From Thermofilaceae archaeon (GTDB lineage Archaea; Thermoproteota; Thermoprotei; Thermofilales; B69-G16): a stretch of DNA of 9,468 nt. Positions 1 through 4,987 of the stretch are shown here, one piece after another (position 1 is the first letter of the stretch; each line of letters begins with the position of its first letter). Location of the stretch: the NCBI GenBank assembly GCA_027017165.1, contig JALURF010000139.1, positions 1 through 9,468 on the forward strand, in the 5' to 3' direction. Both the position numbers and the translations under genes were made by a program. The notes beneath the pieces were generated by a model. It did no database searches. It saw only the letters and a list, made by a program, of their open reading frames with translations, and was not told the DNA's origin.

Positions 1-292
1 GGTTAGGAATGGTCGGATAGTAACGCTAACTAATAACTCTGGAGGAATCTTAGGGGGAATTAGCAATGGTATGCCAATTGTAGTGCGCGTGGCTTTTAAA
101 CCAACTCCTAGCATAAGTAGGCGACAGAGAACCGTCGATTTGAGAACTATGGAAGAGACATGGATTAGGGTGGAGGGTAGACATGACGTATGTATAGCTA
201 TAAGAGCTGTTCCCGTCGTAGACGCCGTAATATCGATAGTCCTAGCTGATCACTTATTAAGGTGGTATGCTTGGACAGGGATAAAGTATTGA
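1..292 (+). CDS. aroC: Chorismate synthase, C-terminal part (5' end outside window)
   Basis: Chorismate synthase makes chorismate from 5-enolpyruvylshikimate-3-phosphate, the last step of the shikimate pathway, using reduced FMN without net redox change. The reading frame is open from base 2, so the gene begins before the window. The visible 96 residues carry family signatures in order: NNSGGILGGISNGMPI, then the FKPTPSI segment followed by RRQRTVDL, then GRHDVCIAIRAVPVVDA. These are the FMN- and substrate-binding C-terminal blocks of the enzyme. The chain ends shortly after the conserved VLADHLL helix, so the C-terminus looks complete with no long extension. The chorismate mutase start lies inside its last codons, giving a 22-base overlap and suggesting translational coupling within an aromatic amino acid operon. 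Identification is firm from motif recognition; only the missing N-terminal part cannot be assessed. Confidence 0.96.
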   Translation, partial: VRNGRIVTLTNNSGGILGGISNGMPIVVRVAFKPTPSISRRQRTVDLRTMEETWIRVEGRHDVCIAIRAVPVVDAVISIVLADHLLRWYAWTGIKY

Positions 293-528
293 AGGAAATT
301 TTGGATATTCGAGTGAGAATAGATGAAATCGACGAGGAGATCGTAGCTTTGTTAAAAGAGAGGATAGAGCTCTGCAAAAAGATAGGCGAGTTAAAGCGCT
401 TATTAGGAATGAATATCGTGGATAGGGAAAGAGAGAAAATTGTATTTGAGAGAGCGGGGGAGTTTAAAGATGTTTTCGTCGTCATAGTGAAAAAGTGTAG
501 AGAGGTGCAGGAGCTTGGGCATGTATGA
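271..528 (+). CDS. aroQ: Chorismate mutase, stand-alone AroQ type
   Basis: Small all-helical chorismate mutase that rearranges chorismate to prephenate, the branch point to phenylalanine and tyrosine. The 85 residues show the AroQ pattern: a long first helix (LDIRVRIDEIDEEIVALLKE), the conserved arginine and lysine around RIELCKKIGELK, the loop NIVDREREK with its Arg-Glu pair, and a C-terminal helix ending KCREVQEL whose glutamine fits the active-site Gln of the family. It is not fused to prephenate dehydratase or dehydrogenase, unlike the enteric enzymes. I choose TTG 271 because AAGGTGG (259-265) sits 5 bases before it; GTG 262 in the same frame lies inside that site. It overlaps aroC by 22 bases and its stop overlaps the start of the aminotransferase, so it is probably translated as part of a coupled operon. 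Confidence 0.9.
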   Translation: MDRDKVLKEILDIRVRIDEIDEEIVALLKERIELCKKIGELKRLLGMNIVDREREKIVFERAGEFKDVFVVIVKKCREVQELGHV

Positions 529-1540
529 GCTATTCGATCTATACGAGAAAAAGAAGCCGGAGATCCGGATGGATGCCGGCCAGTTAGATATTCCTCCCGA
601 TTCAAGAATTGTCGAAGAACTCAGAAAATTTATGGATGAGTTTAAATATGCGCCTACTTCGGGGCTGGAGGAATTAAGAGAAAAAATCGCCGAGATACAC
701 GGAGTAGAAGTTAGCGAAACCGTCGTAGTCCCCGGCGCCAAGTTCGGCGTAGCTGCTCTACTACACGGGGTAAAGGATGTAACCTTGATAGCGCCGTACT
801 GGCCCGGGTACAAACATATAGCCGAGTTAAACGAAGCAAATCTCTATATTATTAAGACGAACTTAGAGCAGGAATGGATGCCCGATGGGAGATTTAAAGT
901 TAAAGGAGCGCTTGTGATTAACTACCCGAATAATCCTACAGGAGTTGTCGCCGATAAGAGATCCTTAGAGTTTCTGAGAGAATCAACGCAAGGGCTTATA
1001 GTATCCGATGAAACATACTCAGACATATACTATGACAGGAAACCGGCTTCTATAATTGACTTAAATTTCGAGAATTGCGCCTTGGTCTATAGCTTCTCTA
1101 AGACATTCTCCTTCCCAGCCCTTAGACTTGGTTACGTAGTAGCTCCGAGAGATATTGTTAAAAAAGTCATCGAGTATGTTAGGGCTACAGTAACGTGCGT
1201 CTCTCCGTTTATACAACGCGCTGCAATACTAGCTCTTGAGTTAAAGGAAGAGATAGGAAGGAAGATTAGAGAGATCTTATATGAGAGAGTTAAGGTGTTC
1301 AGTTCCGCACTAGATCCGTGTGGGTTCAGGTTTTTAGAGCCTAAAGGCGCATTTTACTTCTTTATAGATGTAGGGAGGGATGGAACAGTCTTTTCTAGGC
1401 GTTTACTGGATAAAGGGGTTTCCGTTTTTCCGGGTGAATTTTTTGGAGGATATAAGACGTTTGTTAGAGCTTCTCTAACAGTTTCAAGGGAAAAACTAGT
1501 TAAAGCGGCTAAACTGTTCTGTGAGGTAGCTCAAAGATGA
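521..1540 (+). CDS. Class I PLP aminotransferase, probable aromatic/prephenate aminotransferase
   Basis: Pyridoxal-phosphate aminotransferase of fold type I, about 339 residues, shorter than the usual 380-400. Visible signatures, numbered from ATG 521: the YAPTSGLEELREKIAE block near residues 43-58, PYWPGY (about 92-97), NNPTG (137-141), the cofactor-ring aspartate in VSDETY (D163), the Schiff-base lysine in SFSKTFSFPALRLGY (K194, with R202 after it), and the substrate carboxylate-binding arginine in FVRASLT (R316). All catalytic positions are present. Its place between chorismate mutase and tyrA suggests it transaminates 4-hydroxyphenylpyruvate/phenylpyruvate, or prephenate to arogenate; substrate specificity cannot be read from sequence here. 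The start is ambiguous: ATG 521 has GGAG at 510-513, whereas TTG 515 in the same frame has AGAGGTG at 501-507. The stop overlaps the tyrA start in an ATGA junction. Confidence 0.9.
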   Translation: MYELFDLYEKKKPEIRMDAGQLDIPPDSRIVEELRKFMDEFKYAPTSGLEELREKIAEIHGVEVSETVVVPGAKFGVAALLHGVKDVTLIAPYWPGYKHIAELNEANLYIIKTNLEQEWMPDGRFKVKGALVINYPNNPTGVVADKRSLEFLRESTQGLIVSDETYSDIYYDRKPASIIDLNFENCALVYSFSKTFSFPALRLGYVVAPRDIVKKVIEYVRATVTCVSPFIQRAAILALELKEEIGRKIREILYERVKVFSSALDPCGFRFLEPKGAFYFFIDVGRDGTVFSRRLLDKGVSVFPGEFFGGYKTFVRASLTVSREKLVKAAKLFCEVAQR

Positions 1541-2370
1541 AGGTGGGCATAATAGGCGCTGGCAGGATAGGTTCAATGCTAGCACGGGATGCCCTACGGG
1601 CGGGGCATGAAGTTTTAGTTTATGATCCTAATCCCTCTTTTAGAGATTTACGAAATGTCGAGTTGGCGGATTTAAGGACTTTGGTTGGAAGCGCAGATGT
1701 TATAATCGTCTCGACTCCGCTACAAGTGGTGAGGGAGATTTTACTCAAGATAAAGGATTTGGTGAGGAAAAAGTCTCTAGTCTTAGATATAGCTAGTATA
1801 AAAAGAGGTTTAGAAGACGTGTACAAGAAGTATCCGGATGACGTATACGTTGCAAGTGCGCATCCGATGTTCGGTTATGGAGCAGGAACTTTTAAAGGGT
1901 ATAAAGTTCTCGTTTTACCCGTTAAAGGTAAAGAAGAAGGAGCAGTTAAAGCTAAAGCTTTTTTCGAGCTCCTCGGCTCAAGAGTGTATATTGTTGATTG
2001 GAAAGAACATGAAGAAATGGTAAAGTATACGATAGGCCTGCCATACTTTATATCAGTAGCTTTCCTGCTTACGATCTCGCCTCAGAAAGAAAAAGCCGTT
2101 TTATACGGCGGGACATCGTACACTTATTTATCGACATACGCGCAGGCTGTGTTTGTAGATGATCCTTCTTTCATACAGGAGTTGATACAGTACTCTACTG
2201 AAGCTATTTCCGAATTTCTTGAAAAAGCATACGCGTTTCTCAGCGCAGAAGATAAGAAGGAAATTCTCGAAAAGATTCAAAATCTTATAGATAGTGAAGG
2301 CGCATACGAAGTATTCTATAAGGCATTGAAAGCCATGATAAAGGATTACCAAAGCATATACTTTGCATGA
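1537..2370 (+). CDS. tyrA: Prephenate (or arogenate) dehydrogenase
   Basis: NAD(P)-dependent oxidative decarboxylation of prephenate to 4-hydroxyphenylpyruvate, the committed step to tyrosine. The 277-residue protein opens with a Rossmann fold: GAGRIG at residues 7-12 and an aspartate (D30) ending the second strand in EVLVYDPN, which favours NAD over NADP. STP at 59-61 and the SAHPMFG block with the catalytic-type histidine (H109) are diagnostic of the TyrA family. The C-terminal all-helical dimerisation domain contains the recognisable GGTSYTYLSTYAQAVFVDDPSF region. No chorismate mutase or ACT domain is fused, so feedback control, if any, would need another route. The ATG overlaps the aminotransferase stop (ATGA), with GAGGT at 1523-1527 upstream. 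The neighbouring aminotransferase leaves open that the real substrate is arogenate. Confidence 0.94.
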   Translation: MKVGIIGAGRIGSMLARDALRAGHEVLVYDPNPSFRDLRNVELADLRTLVGSADVIIVSTPLQVVREILLKIKDLVRKKSLVLDIASIKRGLEDVYKKYPDDVYVASAHPMFGYGAGTFKGYKVLVLPVKGKEEGAVKAKAFFELLGSRVYIVDWKEHEEMVKYTIGLPYFISVAFLLTISPQKEKAVLYGGTSYTYLSTYAQAVFVDDPSFIQELIQYSTEAISEFLEKAYAFLSAEDKKEILEKIQNLIDSEGAYEVFYKALKAMIKDYQSIYFA

Positions 2371-2404
2371 TAAACACGTCAACCCATGATAGGTAGTAAC
2401 AGAT

Positions 2405-2419
2405 ATTACATTGTGTAAT
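2405..2419. promoter_or_regulatory. Perfect inverted repeat before the flavoprotein gene
   Basis: ATTACA-TTG-TGTAAT is a 6-3-6 perfect dyad located 24-38 bases before the ATG of the flavoprotein gene and just before its SD site. Its size and position suit an operator for a dimeric helix-turn-helix regulator. No protein can be assigned from the sequence. The right half contains TGTGTAAT, which recurs in two other intergenic regions of the window. Confidence 0.45.
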
Positions 2420-2442
2420 GGAGATATTCTGGAGGGATTGTT

Positions 2443-2985
2443 ATGGAGGTTCTAGATCGCTTTTATCTCTTATTACATCCCAGACCTGCATATGTTATAG
2501 GGACGGGGAGATACGGGGAAAGAGTTAACTTTATGGCGGCTAGCTGGGTTACTCCAATAGCTGAAGAACCGCCTAGAGTGGCTGTGGCTATAGATGTTGA
2601 GAGTTATACTTATGAATTGTTGAAAGAGTGCGGCGAGTACACGGTTAATATCCTGCCATTGGATATGCTAAAAGAACTCTACTTTTTCGGCTCTACGAGC
2701 GGTCGTGAAGTGGATAAGGTAAAGGAGCTCGGCTTAAAAATTGCTAAAGGATTGAAGGTTGACGCGCCAGTGTTGGAGGACGCGATAGGCGTTTTGGAGT
2801 GTAAGGTTGTCGGAGAATTTGAAAGCGAAGATACGACCCTCTTTATAGGAGATGTTTTGACGGCTAGAGCTCGTGAAGGATTTTTTGACGCTAGGAGAGG
2901 TTGGAACTTTAGAAAAGTGAATATACCGATGCATAACTGGGGTAAGGGATTCTATACTATTGGAAGATTTGTTATGCCAAAGTAG
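2443..2985 (+). CDS. Flavin reductase-like FMN-binding split-barrel protein (flavoredoxin type)
   Basis: A 180-residue protein of the flavin reductase-like/DIM6-NTAB family, which binds FMN in a split beta-barrel and transfers electrons or reduces flavin with NAD(P)H. The family pattern is visible: an N-terminal PRPAYVIGT strand, the FMN-contact segment NFMAASWVTPIAEEPPRVAVAI (residues 29-50), GEYTVNI (64-70), the SGREVDKV loop (86-93), and ECKVVGEFESEDTTLFIGDVL (119-139). The usual GDHxLFIG motif reads EDTTLFIG here, so the conserved histidine is absent. The start is well supported by GGAGG at 2431-2435, seven bases before the ATG. It lies 72 bases after tyrA on the same strand without a clear TATA box of its own, so read-through from the aromatic operon is possible. 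The exact electron partner or substrate is unknown. Confidence 0.85.
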   Translation: MEVLDRFYLLLHPRPAYVIGTGRYGERVNFMAASWVTPIAEEPPRVAVAIDVESYTYELLKECGEYTVNILPLDMLKELYFFGSTSGREVDKVKELGLKIAKGLKVDAPVLEDAIGVLECKVVGEFESEDTTLFIGDVLTARAREGFFDARRGWNFRKVNIPMHNWGKGFYTIGRFVMPK

Positions 2986-2997
2986 GCACTAATAATG

Positions 2998-3006
2998 TTT
3001 AAATAA
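2998..3006 (+). promoter_or_regulatory. TATA box of vapBC
   Basis: TTTAAATAA is centred about 27 bases before the antitoxin ATG at 3029, the spacing expected if transcription starts at or beside the start codon, so the mRNA is probably leaderless. No SD site precedes the ATG, which agrees. The box sits in a 16-base block (2990-3005) repeated exactly before the Lrp gene. Confidence 0.65.
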
Positions 3007-3011
3007 TTTCG

Positions 3012-3029
3012 TGTATAATGCATTATACA
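3012..3029. promoter_or_regulatory. 18-bp perfect palindrome, probable VapBC autoregulatory operator
   Basis: TGTATAATG followed directly by its exact reverse complement CATTATACA forms an 18-bp palindrome lying between the TATA box and the predicted transcription start, and including the A of the antitoxin start codon. Many toxin-antitoxin operons are repressed by their own antitoxin-toxin complex binding such a site. A protein bound here would block polymerase recruitment or start. Position and symmetry are seen directly; binding by VapBC is inferred. Confidence 0.65.
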
Positions 3030-3244
3030 TGAAAACTATTACGATAAGCGATGAAGTATACAGAAAGCTCGTTAGTATTAAAGGAAAAAAGTCTTTTTCG
3101 CAGATTATAGATGAACTTATAGCTTATAATGTATCTAAGAGAGTCGAAAAAATCTTAGAAGTTACTTTAAGAGAAAGCGAGGATATTGAGGAACTAGAGA
3201 GAATTGTTAAAGAAACTAGAGAAAAATTCAGGGTGAGGATTTGA
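3029..3244 (+). CDS. vapB: VapB-type antitoxin
   Basis: A 71-residue antitoxin of the archaeal VapB (DUF217-like) family. The N-terminus MKTITISDEVYRKLVSIKGKKSFSQIIDELI has the family form: a short beta strand for DNA binding, then two helices expected to dimerise. The C-terminal half is a charged helix (about residues 45-71) of the kind that wraps and inhibits the toxin. I choose ATG 3029 rather than in-frame GTG 3011, because the latter would lie upstream of the predicted transcription start and within the operator, and would add six residues not typical of the family. Its stop overlaps the toxin start (TTGA), ensuring coupled synthesis. Likely job: neutralise the PIN toxin encoded next and repress the operon through the palindrome at the start codon. 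Confidence 0.85.
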   Translation: MKTITISDEVYRKLVSIKGKKSFSQIIDELIAYNVSKRVEKILEVTLRESEDIEELERIVKETREKFRVRI

Positions 3245-3684
3245 AGCTTCTCCTTGATACATCTTTTATCTTAGAGTTGAAAAAGAAAAATGAAAGAGCT
3301 ATTGAAACTCTAAAAAGAGAAGTAGAAAACGCCGAAGATATAGTTATCTCGCAGTTGACTAAATACGAGCTTATGGTTGGTGTATACTATCTATGGCTTA
3401 AAAACAAAAGTATAAAAGAAAGAATCTGGTTGGATGACTTCTTAAAATGGGTTACTATTGCTCATTTATCCGATGAAGTTATAGAAAGAGCTGCAAAAAT
3501 TAAAGCTAAAGCCCTAACTACTGGGGCATCTCTGCCAGATATGGACCTACTTATCGCTGTCTCCGTAGATCCGCCAGTTAAACTGTTGACATTTGATGAA
3601 GATCACAAAAATATGAAACGGATGTTAAAGGAAATAGGCATAGCAGTAGAGTATTTAGAAAGCGATACTAATCCCTCACAATAA
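3241..3684 (+). CDS. vapC: VapC toxin, PIN-domain ribonuclease
   Basis: A PIN-domain endoribonuclease of 147 residues, the toxin of a VapBC pair; characterised VapC proteins cleave tRNA or rRNA and stop translation. Metal-binding acids expected for PIN domains are in place: D6 in LLLDTSF, E43 in LTKYELMVG, the LPDMDLLIAV segment (D102, with D100 nearby) and TFDEDH (D119/D121). It therefore looks catalytically intact. Translation begins at TTG 3241, overlapping the antitoxin stop by four bases, with GGTGA at 3232-3236 as SD site. A weak start codon for the toxin with a leaderless ATG for the antitoxin would favour antitoxin excess. The RNA target cannot be predicted from the sequence. Confidence 0.88.
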   Translation: MKLLLDTSFILELKKKNERAIETLKREVENAEDIVISQLTKYELMVGVYYLWLKNKSIKERIWLDDFLKWVTIAHLSDEVIERAAKIKAKALTTGASLPDMDLLIAVSVDPPVKLLTFDEDHKNMKRMLKEIGIAVEYLESDTNPSQ

Positions 3685-3685
3685 A

Positions 3686-3695
3686 TTATAAAAAG
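3686..3695 (+). promoter_or_regulatory. Possible TATA box before the ubiquitin-like gene
   Basis: TTATAAAAAG follows the vapC stop codon. Transcription would begin near 3716, only a few bases before ATG 3720 and downstream of most of the SD site GAGGTGA (3710-3716). The promoter and the SD site are therefore not naturally used together: either the gene has its own leaderless transcript or it is translated from vapBC read-through mRNA. Confidence 0.35.
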
Positions 3696-3719
3696 AAGAA
3701 CTGTAAGTAGAGGTGAAGT

Positions 3720-3935
3720 ATGAGTAGAATGGTCGAAGTTTCAGTATATCTTTGGAGTGGTGAGGAGAAGAAGTTAAAAGTTAAGCGAGGCGCTAGAGTT
3801 GAGGATATACTTAAGATGTTAGGGCTTAATAGAGAGGCAGTTTTGTGTCTACTAAACAACGAGCTCGTAGCGGAGAGTGAACGTATAGTAGAAAATTGTA
3901 AATTAAAGGTATTATCCGTAGTTTCTGGAGGATAA
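3720..3935 (+). CDS. Ubiquitin-like sulfur-carrier protein (ThiS/MoaD/SAMP type)
   Basis: A 71-residue beta-grasp protein. The N-terminal strand MVEVSVYLWSGEEKKLKV, the helix ARVEDILKMLGL, the NNELVAESERIVENCKLKVLSVVSGG end and above all the exposed C-terminal Gly-Gly (G70-G71) are hallmarks of ubiquitin-like sulfur carriers. Such proteins are adenylated at the terminal glycine by an E1-like enzyme, thiocarboxylated, and hand sulfur to tRNA thiolases, molybdopterin synthase or thiazole synthase; in archaea some also modify proteins. No E1-like gene is visible here. The ttuA homologue about 1 kb downstream makes tRNA 2-thiouridine synthesis the most likely role, although MoaD-like use cannot be excluded. 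SD GAGGTGA (3710-3716) lies three bases before ATG 3720; ATG 3729 is an alternative start. It follows vapC by 35 bases. Confidence 0.82.
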   Translation: MSRMVEVSVYLWSGEEKKLKVKRGARVEDILKMLGLNREAVLCLLNNELVAESERIVENCKLKVLSVVSGG

Positions 3936-4014
3936 ACGCCTACTTTAGGTATTACTGCCATTTTATTATAGTTAAATTTGTGAAAATAAGAAACATTCTA
4001 GTTTAAATTCAAAG
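3936..4014. terminator. AT-rich convergent intergenic spacer, probable terminators
   Basis: The 79 bases between the 3' ends of the ubiquitin-like gene and the GDPD-like gene are AT-rich, with a T-rich tract on the + strand (CATTTTATTATAG, about 3959-3971) and T-rich stretches such as TTTCTTATTTT on the - strand. Archaeal termination commonly uses T-rich tracts without a stem, so both transcripts could end here. No hairpin is evident. Confidence 0.35.
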
Positions 4015-4704
4015 CTACAATATGATTTTACGCCGTCTTAGACCGACTAAGATATCTTTGGCTATATGTGGATAATCGGTTATTAGCCCGTCTACTCTCA
4101 TATTTAGAACTTTTCTCATATCCGTTGGATTGTCTACTATCCACGTAGTCACCTTCATTCCGAGTTTATGAGCTTGATCTACTATTTCCCTTTTCAAGTT
4201 TAAGTAGCATGGATTGTATATGTCGAATCCTAGAAGATAGGCATCTTCTACAGTCTCGGGAGACGCCGTGGTGTAGGAAGAAGCTATCGTAATATTGCTA
4301 TTCAGTTCTTTAATCTTTAAAAGAGAACGGTGTAGAGTTCCGCATGCTATTACTCTATTTGCTATATTGAAATCCTCTATTATTCCGACTAGTTGTTCTT
4401 CAAAACCTGCCTCTTTTACGTCTAGCATTAGGATCGTATTACTGGCGAATAATTCGCAGACCTCTTCTAGGGTTAGCACAGCCTTATCGCCAGCGAGTTG
4501 TTTAACTTGGGAGAGAGTTATTTCTCTTATAGGTTTAGTGCCTCGTTTAACTCGTTTATCATGAATAATCACTATATGTCCATCTCTAGTCATTCTCAGA
4601 TCTACTTCAACTCCGTTAACGCCAACTTTTAAAGCCGTCTCTATAGCAGAGACTGCGTCAGATGGGTTATAGACCGATGCCCCCTTATGTGCTATTATTT
4701 TCAC
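4015..4704 (-). CDS. GDPD-like phosphodiesterase with altered signature residues
   Basis: A 229-residue TIM-barrel protein of the glycerophosphodiester phosphodiesterase (UgpQ/GlpQ) family, which hydrolyses glycerophosphodiesters to sn-glycerol 3-phosphate and an alcohol. There is no signal peptide, so it should be cytoplasmic. Conserved features: catalytic-type H6 in IIAHKGAS, metal-ligand pattern GVEVD (E33, D35), DGHIVIIHD with H49, and the C-terminal TTWIVDNP and DGLITDYP blocks (residues 186-212). Oddities: the usual HRG is HKG, PENT is PSDA, and the LEIK strand is LDVK, so one metal-ligand position is Asp rather than Glu. Function is likely retained but substrate may differ, for example an archaeal ether-lipid headgroup. 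Start GTG 4704 gives a normal family N-terminus with almost no leader. It is convergent with the ubiquitin-like gene and divergent from ttuA. Confidence 0.82.
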   Translation of the reverse strand: MKIIAHKGASVYNPSDAVSAIETALKVGVNGVEVDLRMTRDGHIVIIHDKRVKRGTKPIREITLSQVKQLAGDKAVLTLEEVCELFASNTILMLDVKEAGFEEQLVGIIEDFNIANRVIACGTLHRSLLKIKELNSNITIASSYTTASPETVEDAYLLGFDIYNPCYLNLKREIVDQAHKLGMKVTTWIVDNPTDMRKVLNMRVDGLITDYPHIAKDILVGLRRRKIIL

Positions 4705-4721
4705 AGGACCACGCAGGCTCT

Positions 4722-4748
4722 AGCTCTTTAATAGTTTTTAAAATTTTT
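4722..4748 (-). promoter_or_regulatory. Promoter region of the GDPD-like gene
   Basis: Read on the - strand, two TATA-like elements precede GTG 4704: TTTTAAAAA (4743 down to 4735, start predicted near 4713, short leader) and CTATTAAAG (4731 to 4723, start predicted near the GTG, leaderless). Either fits the absence of an SD site. Which is used cannot be decided by eye. Confidence 0.4.
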
Positions 4749-4910
4749 GTCTAGTGAAAGGCTGAGATTGTGACAATAATAGCGAATAATATTAGACAAT
4801 ACTGTATATTTTTCAAAGATTTTTAATTAAAAACTTTTAATTCTAAATATCATAAGCTTATGGATATGTCTATGCATTACTGGGATGCAGAATGTGTAAT
4901 GATGAGGAAA
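4749..4910. other. AT-rich divergent intergenic region with palindromes
   Basis: The middle of the 256-base gap between the divergently transcribed GDPD-like gene and ttuA has no credible coding frame. It holds a 14-bp palindrome TTTTTAATTAAAAA (4820-4833), a 12-bp palindrome CATAAGCTTATG (4851-4862) whose arms extend with ATAT on both sides across one unpaired base (4847-4867), a small hairpin TGCAT-TACTGGG-ATGCA (4873-4889), and CATTAC/GTAATG arms 15 bases apart (4875-4901). These may be regulator sites or a small structured RNA; neither can be shown from sequence alone. Confidence 0.4.
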
Positions 4911-4912
4911 AG

Positions 4913-4923
4913 TTTTTAATTTT
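4913..4923 (+). promoter_or_regulatory. Probable TATA box of ttuA
   Basis: TTTTTAATTTT preceded by the purine-rich GAGGAAAAG, resembling a BRE plus TATA element. Transcription would start near 4943, leaving a leader of about 18 bases to ATG 4961 or about 45 bases to ATG 4988. Confidence 0.5.
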
Positions 4924-4987
4924 GCCCGCTTTCTAATCACGTTGCGCTAAGCGGCTGGCAATGAAATTTAATCTTGGAAGATATGCT

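Noticed and set aside
198..813. Two long - strand frames (198-605, 403-813) opposite the mutase and aminotransferase genes
   Set aside because: They are antisense to clearly recognisable genes, are Ser/Thr/Pro/Leu-rich low-complexity translations, and match no family pattern.
2366..2391. CATGATA repeated at 2366-2372 and 2385-2391 as a regulatory repeat
   Set aside because: The first copy includes the tyrA stop region, the spacing is 19 bases, and a 7-base repeat here is likely chance.
3686..3961. 91-codon - strand frame opposite the ubiquitin-like gene
   Set aside because: Serine-rich antisense shadow; the + strand protein has a coherent beta-grasp pattern, an SD site and the Gly-Gly end.
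4897..4905. ATGATGA as the C box of a C/D guide RNA before ttuA
   Set aside because: No CTGA D box at a suitable distance downstream and no internal C'/D' boxes; the element abuts the ttuA TATA box.
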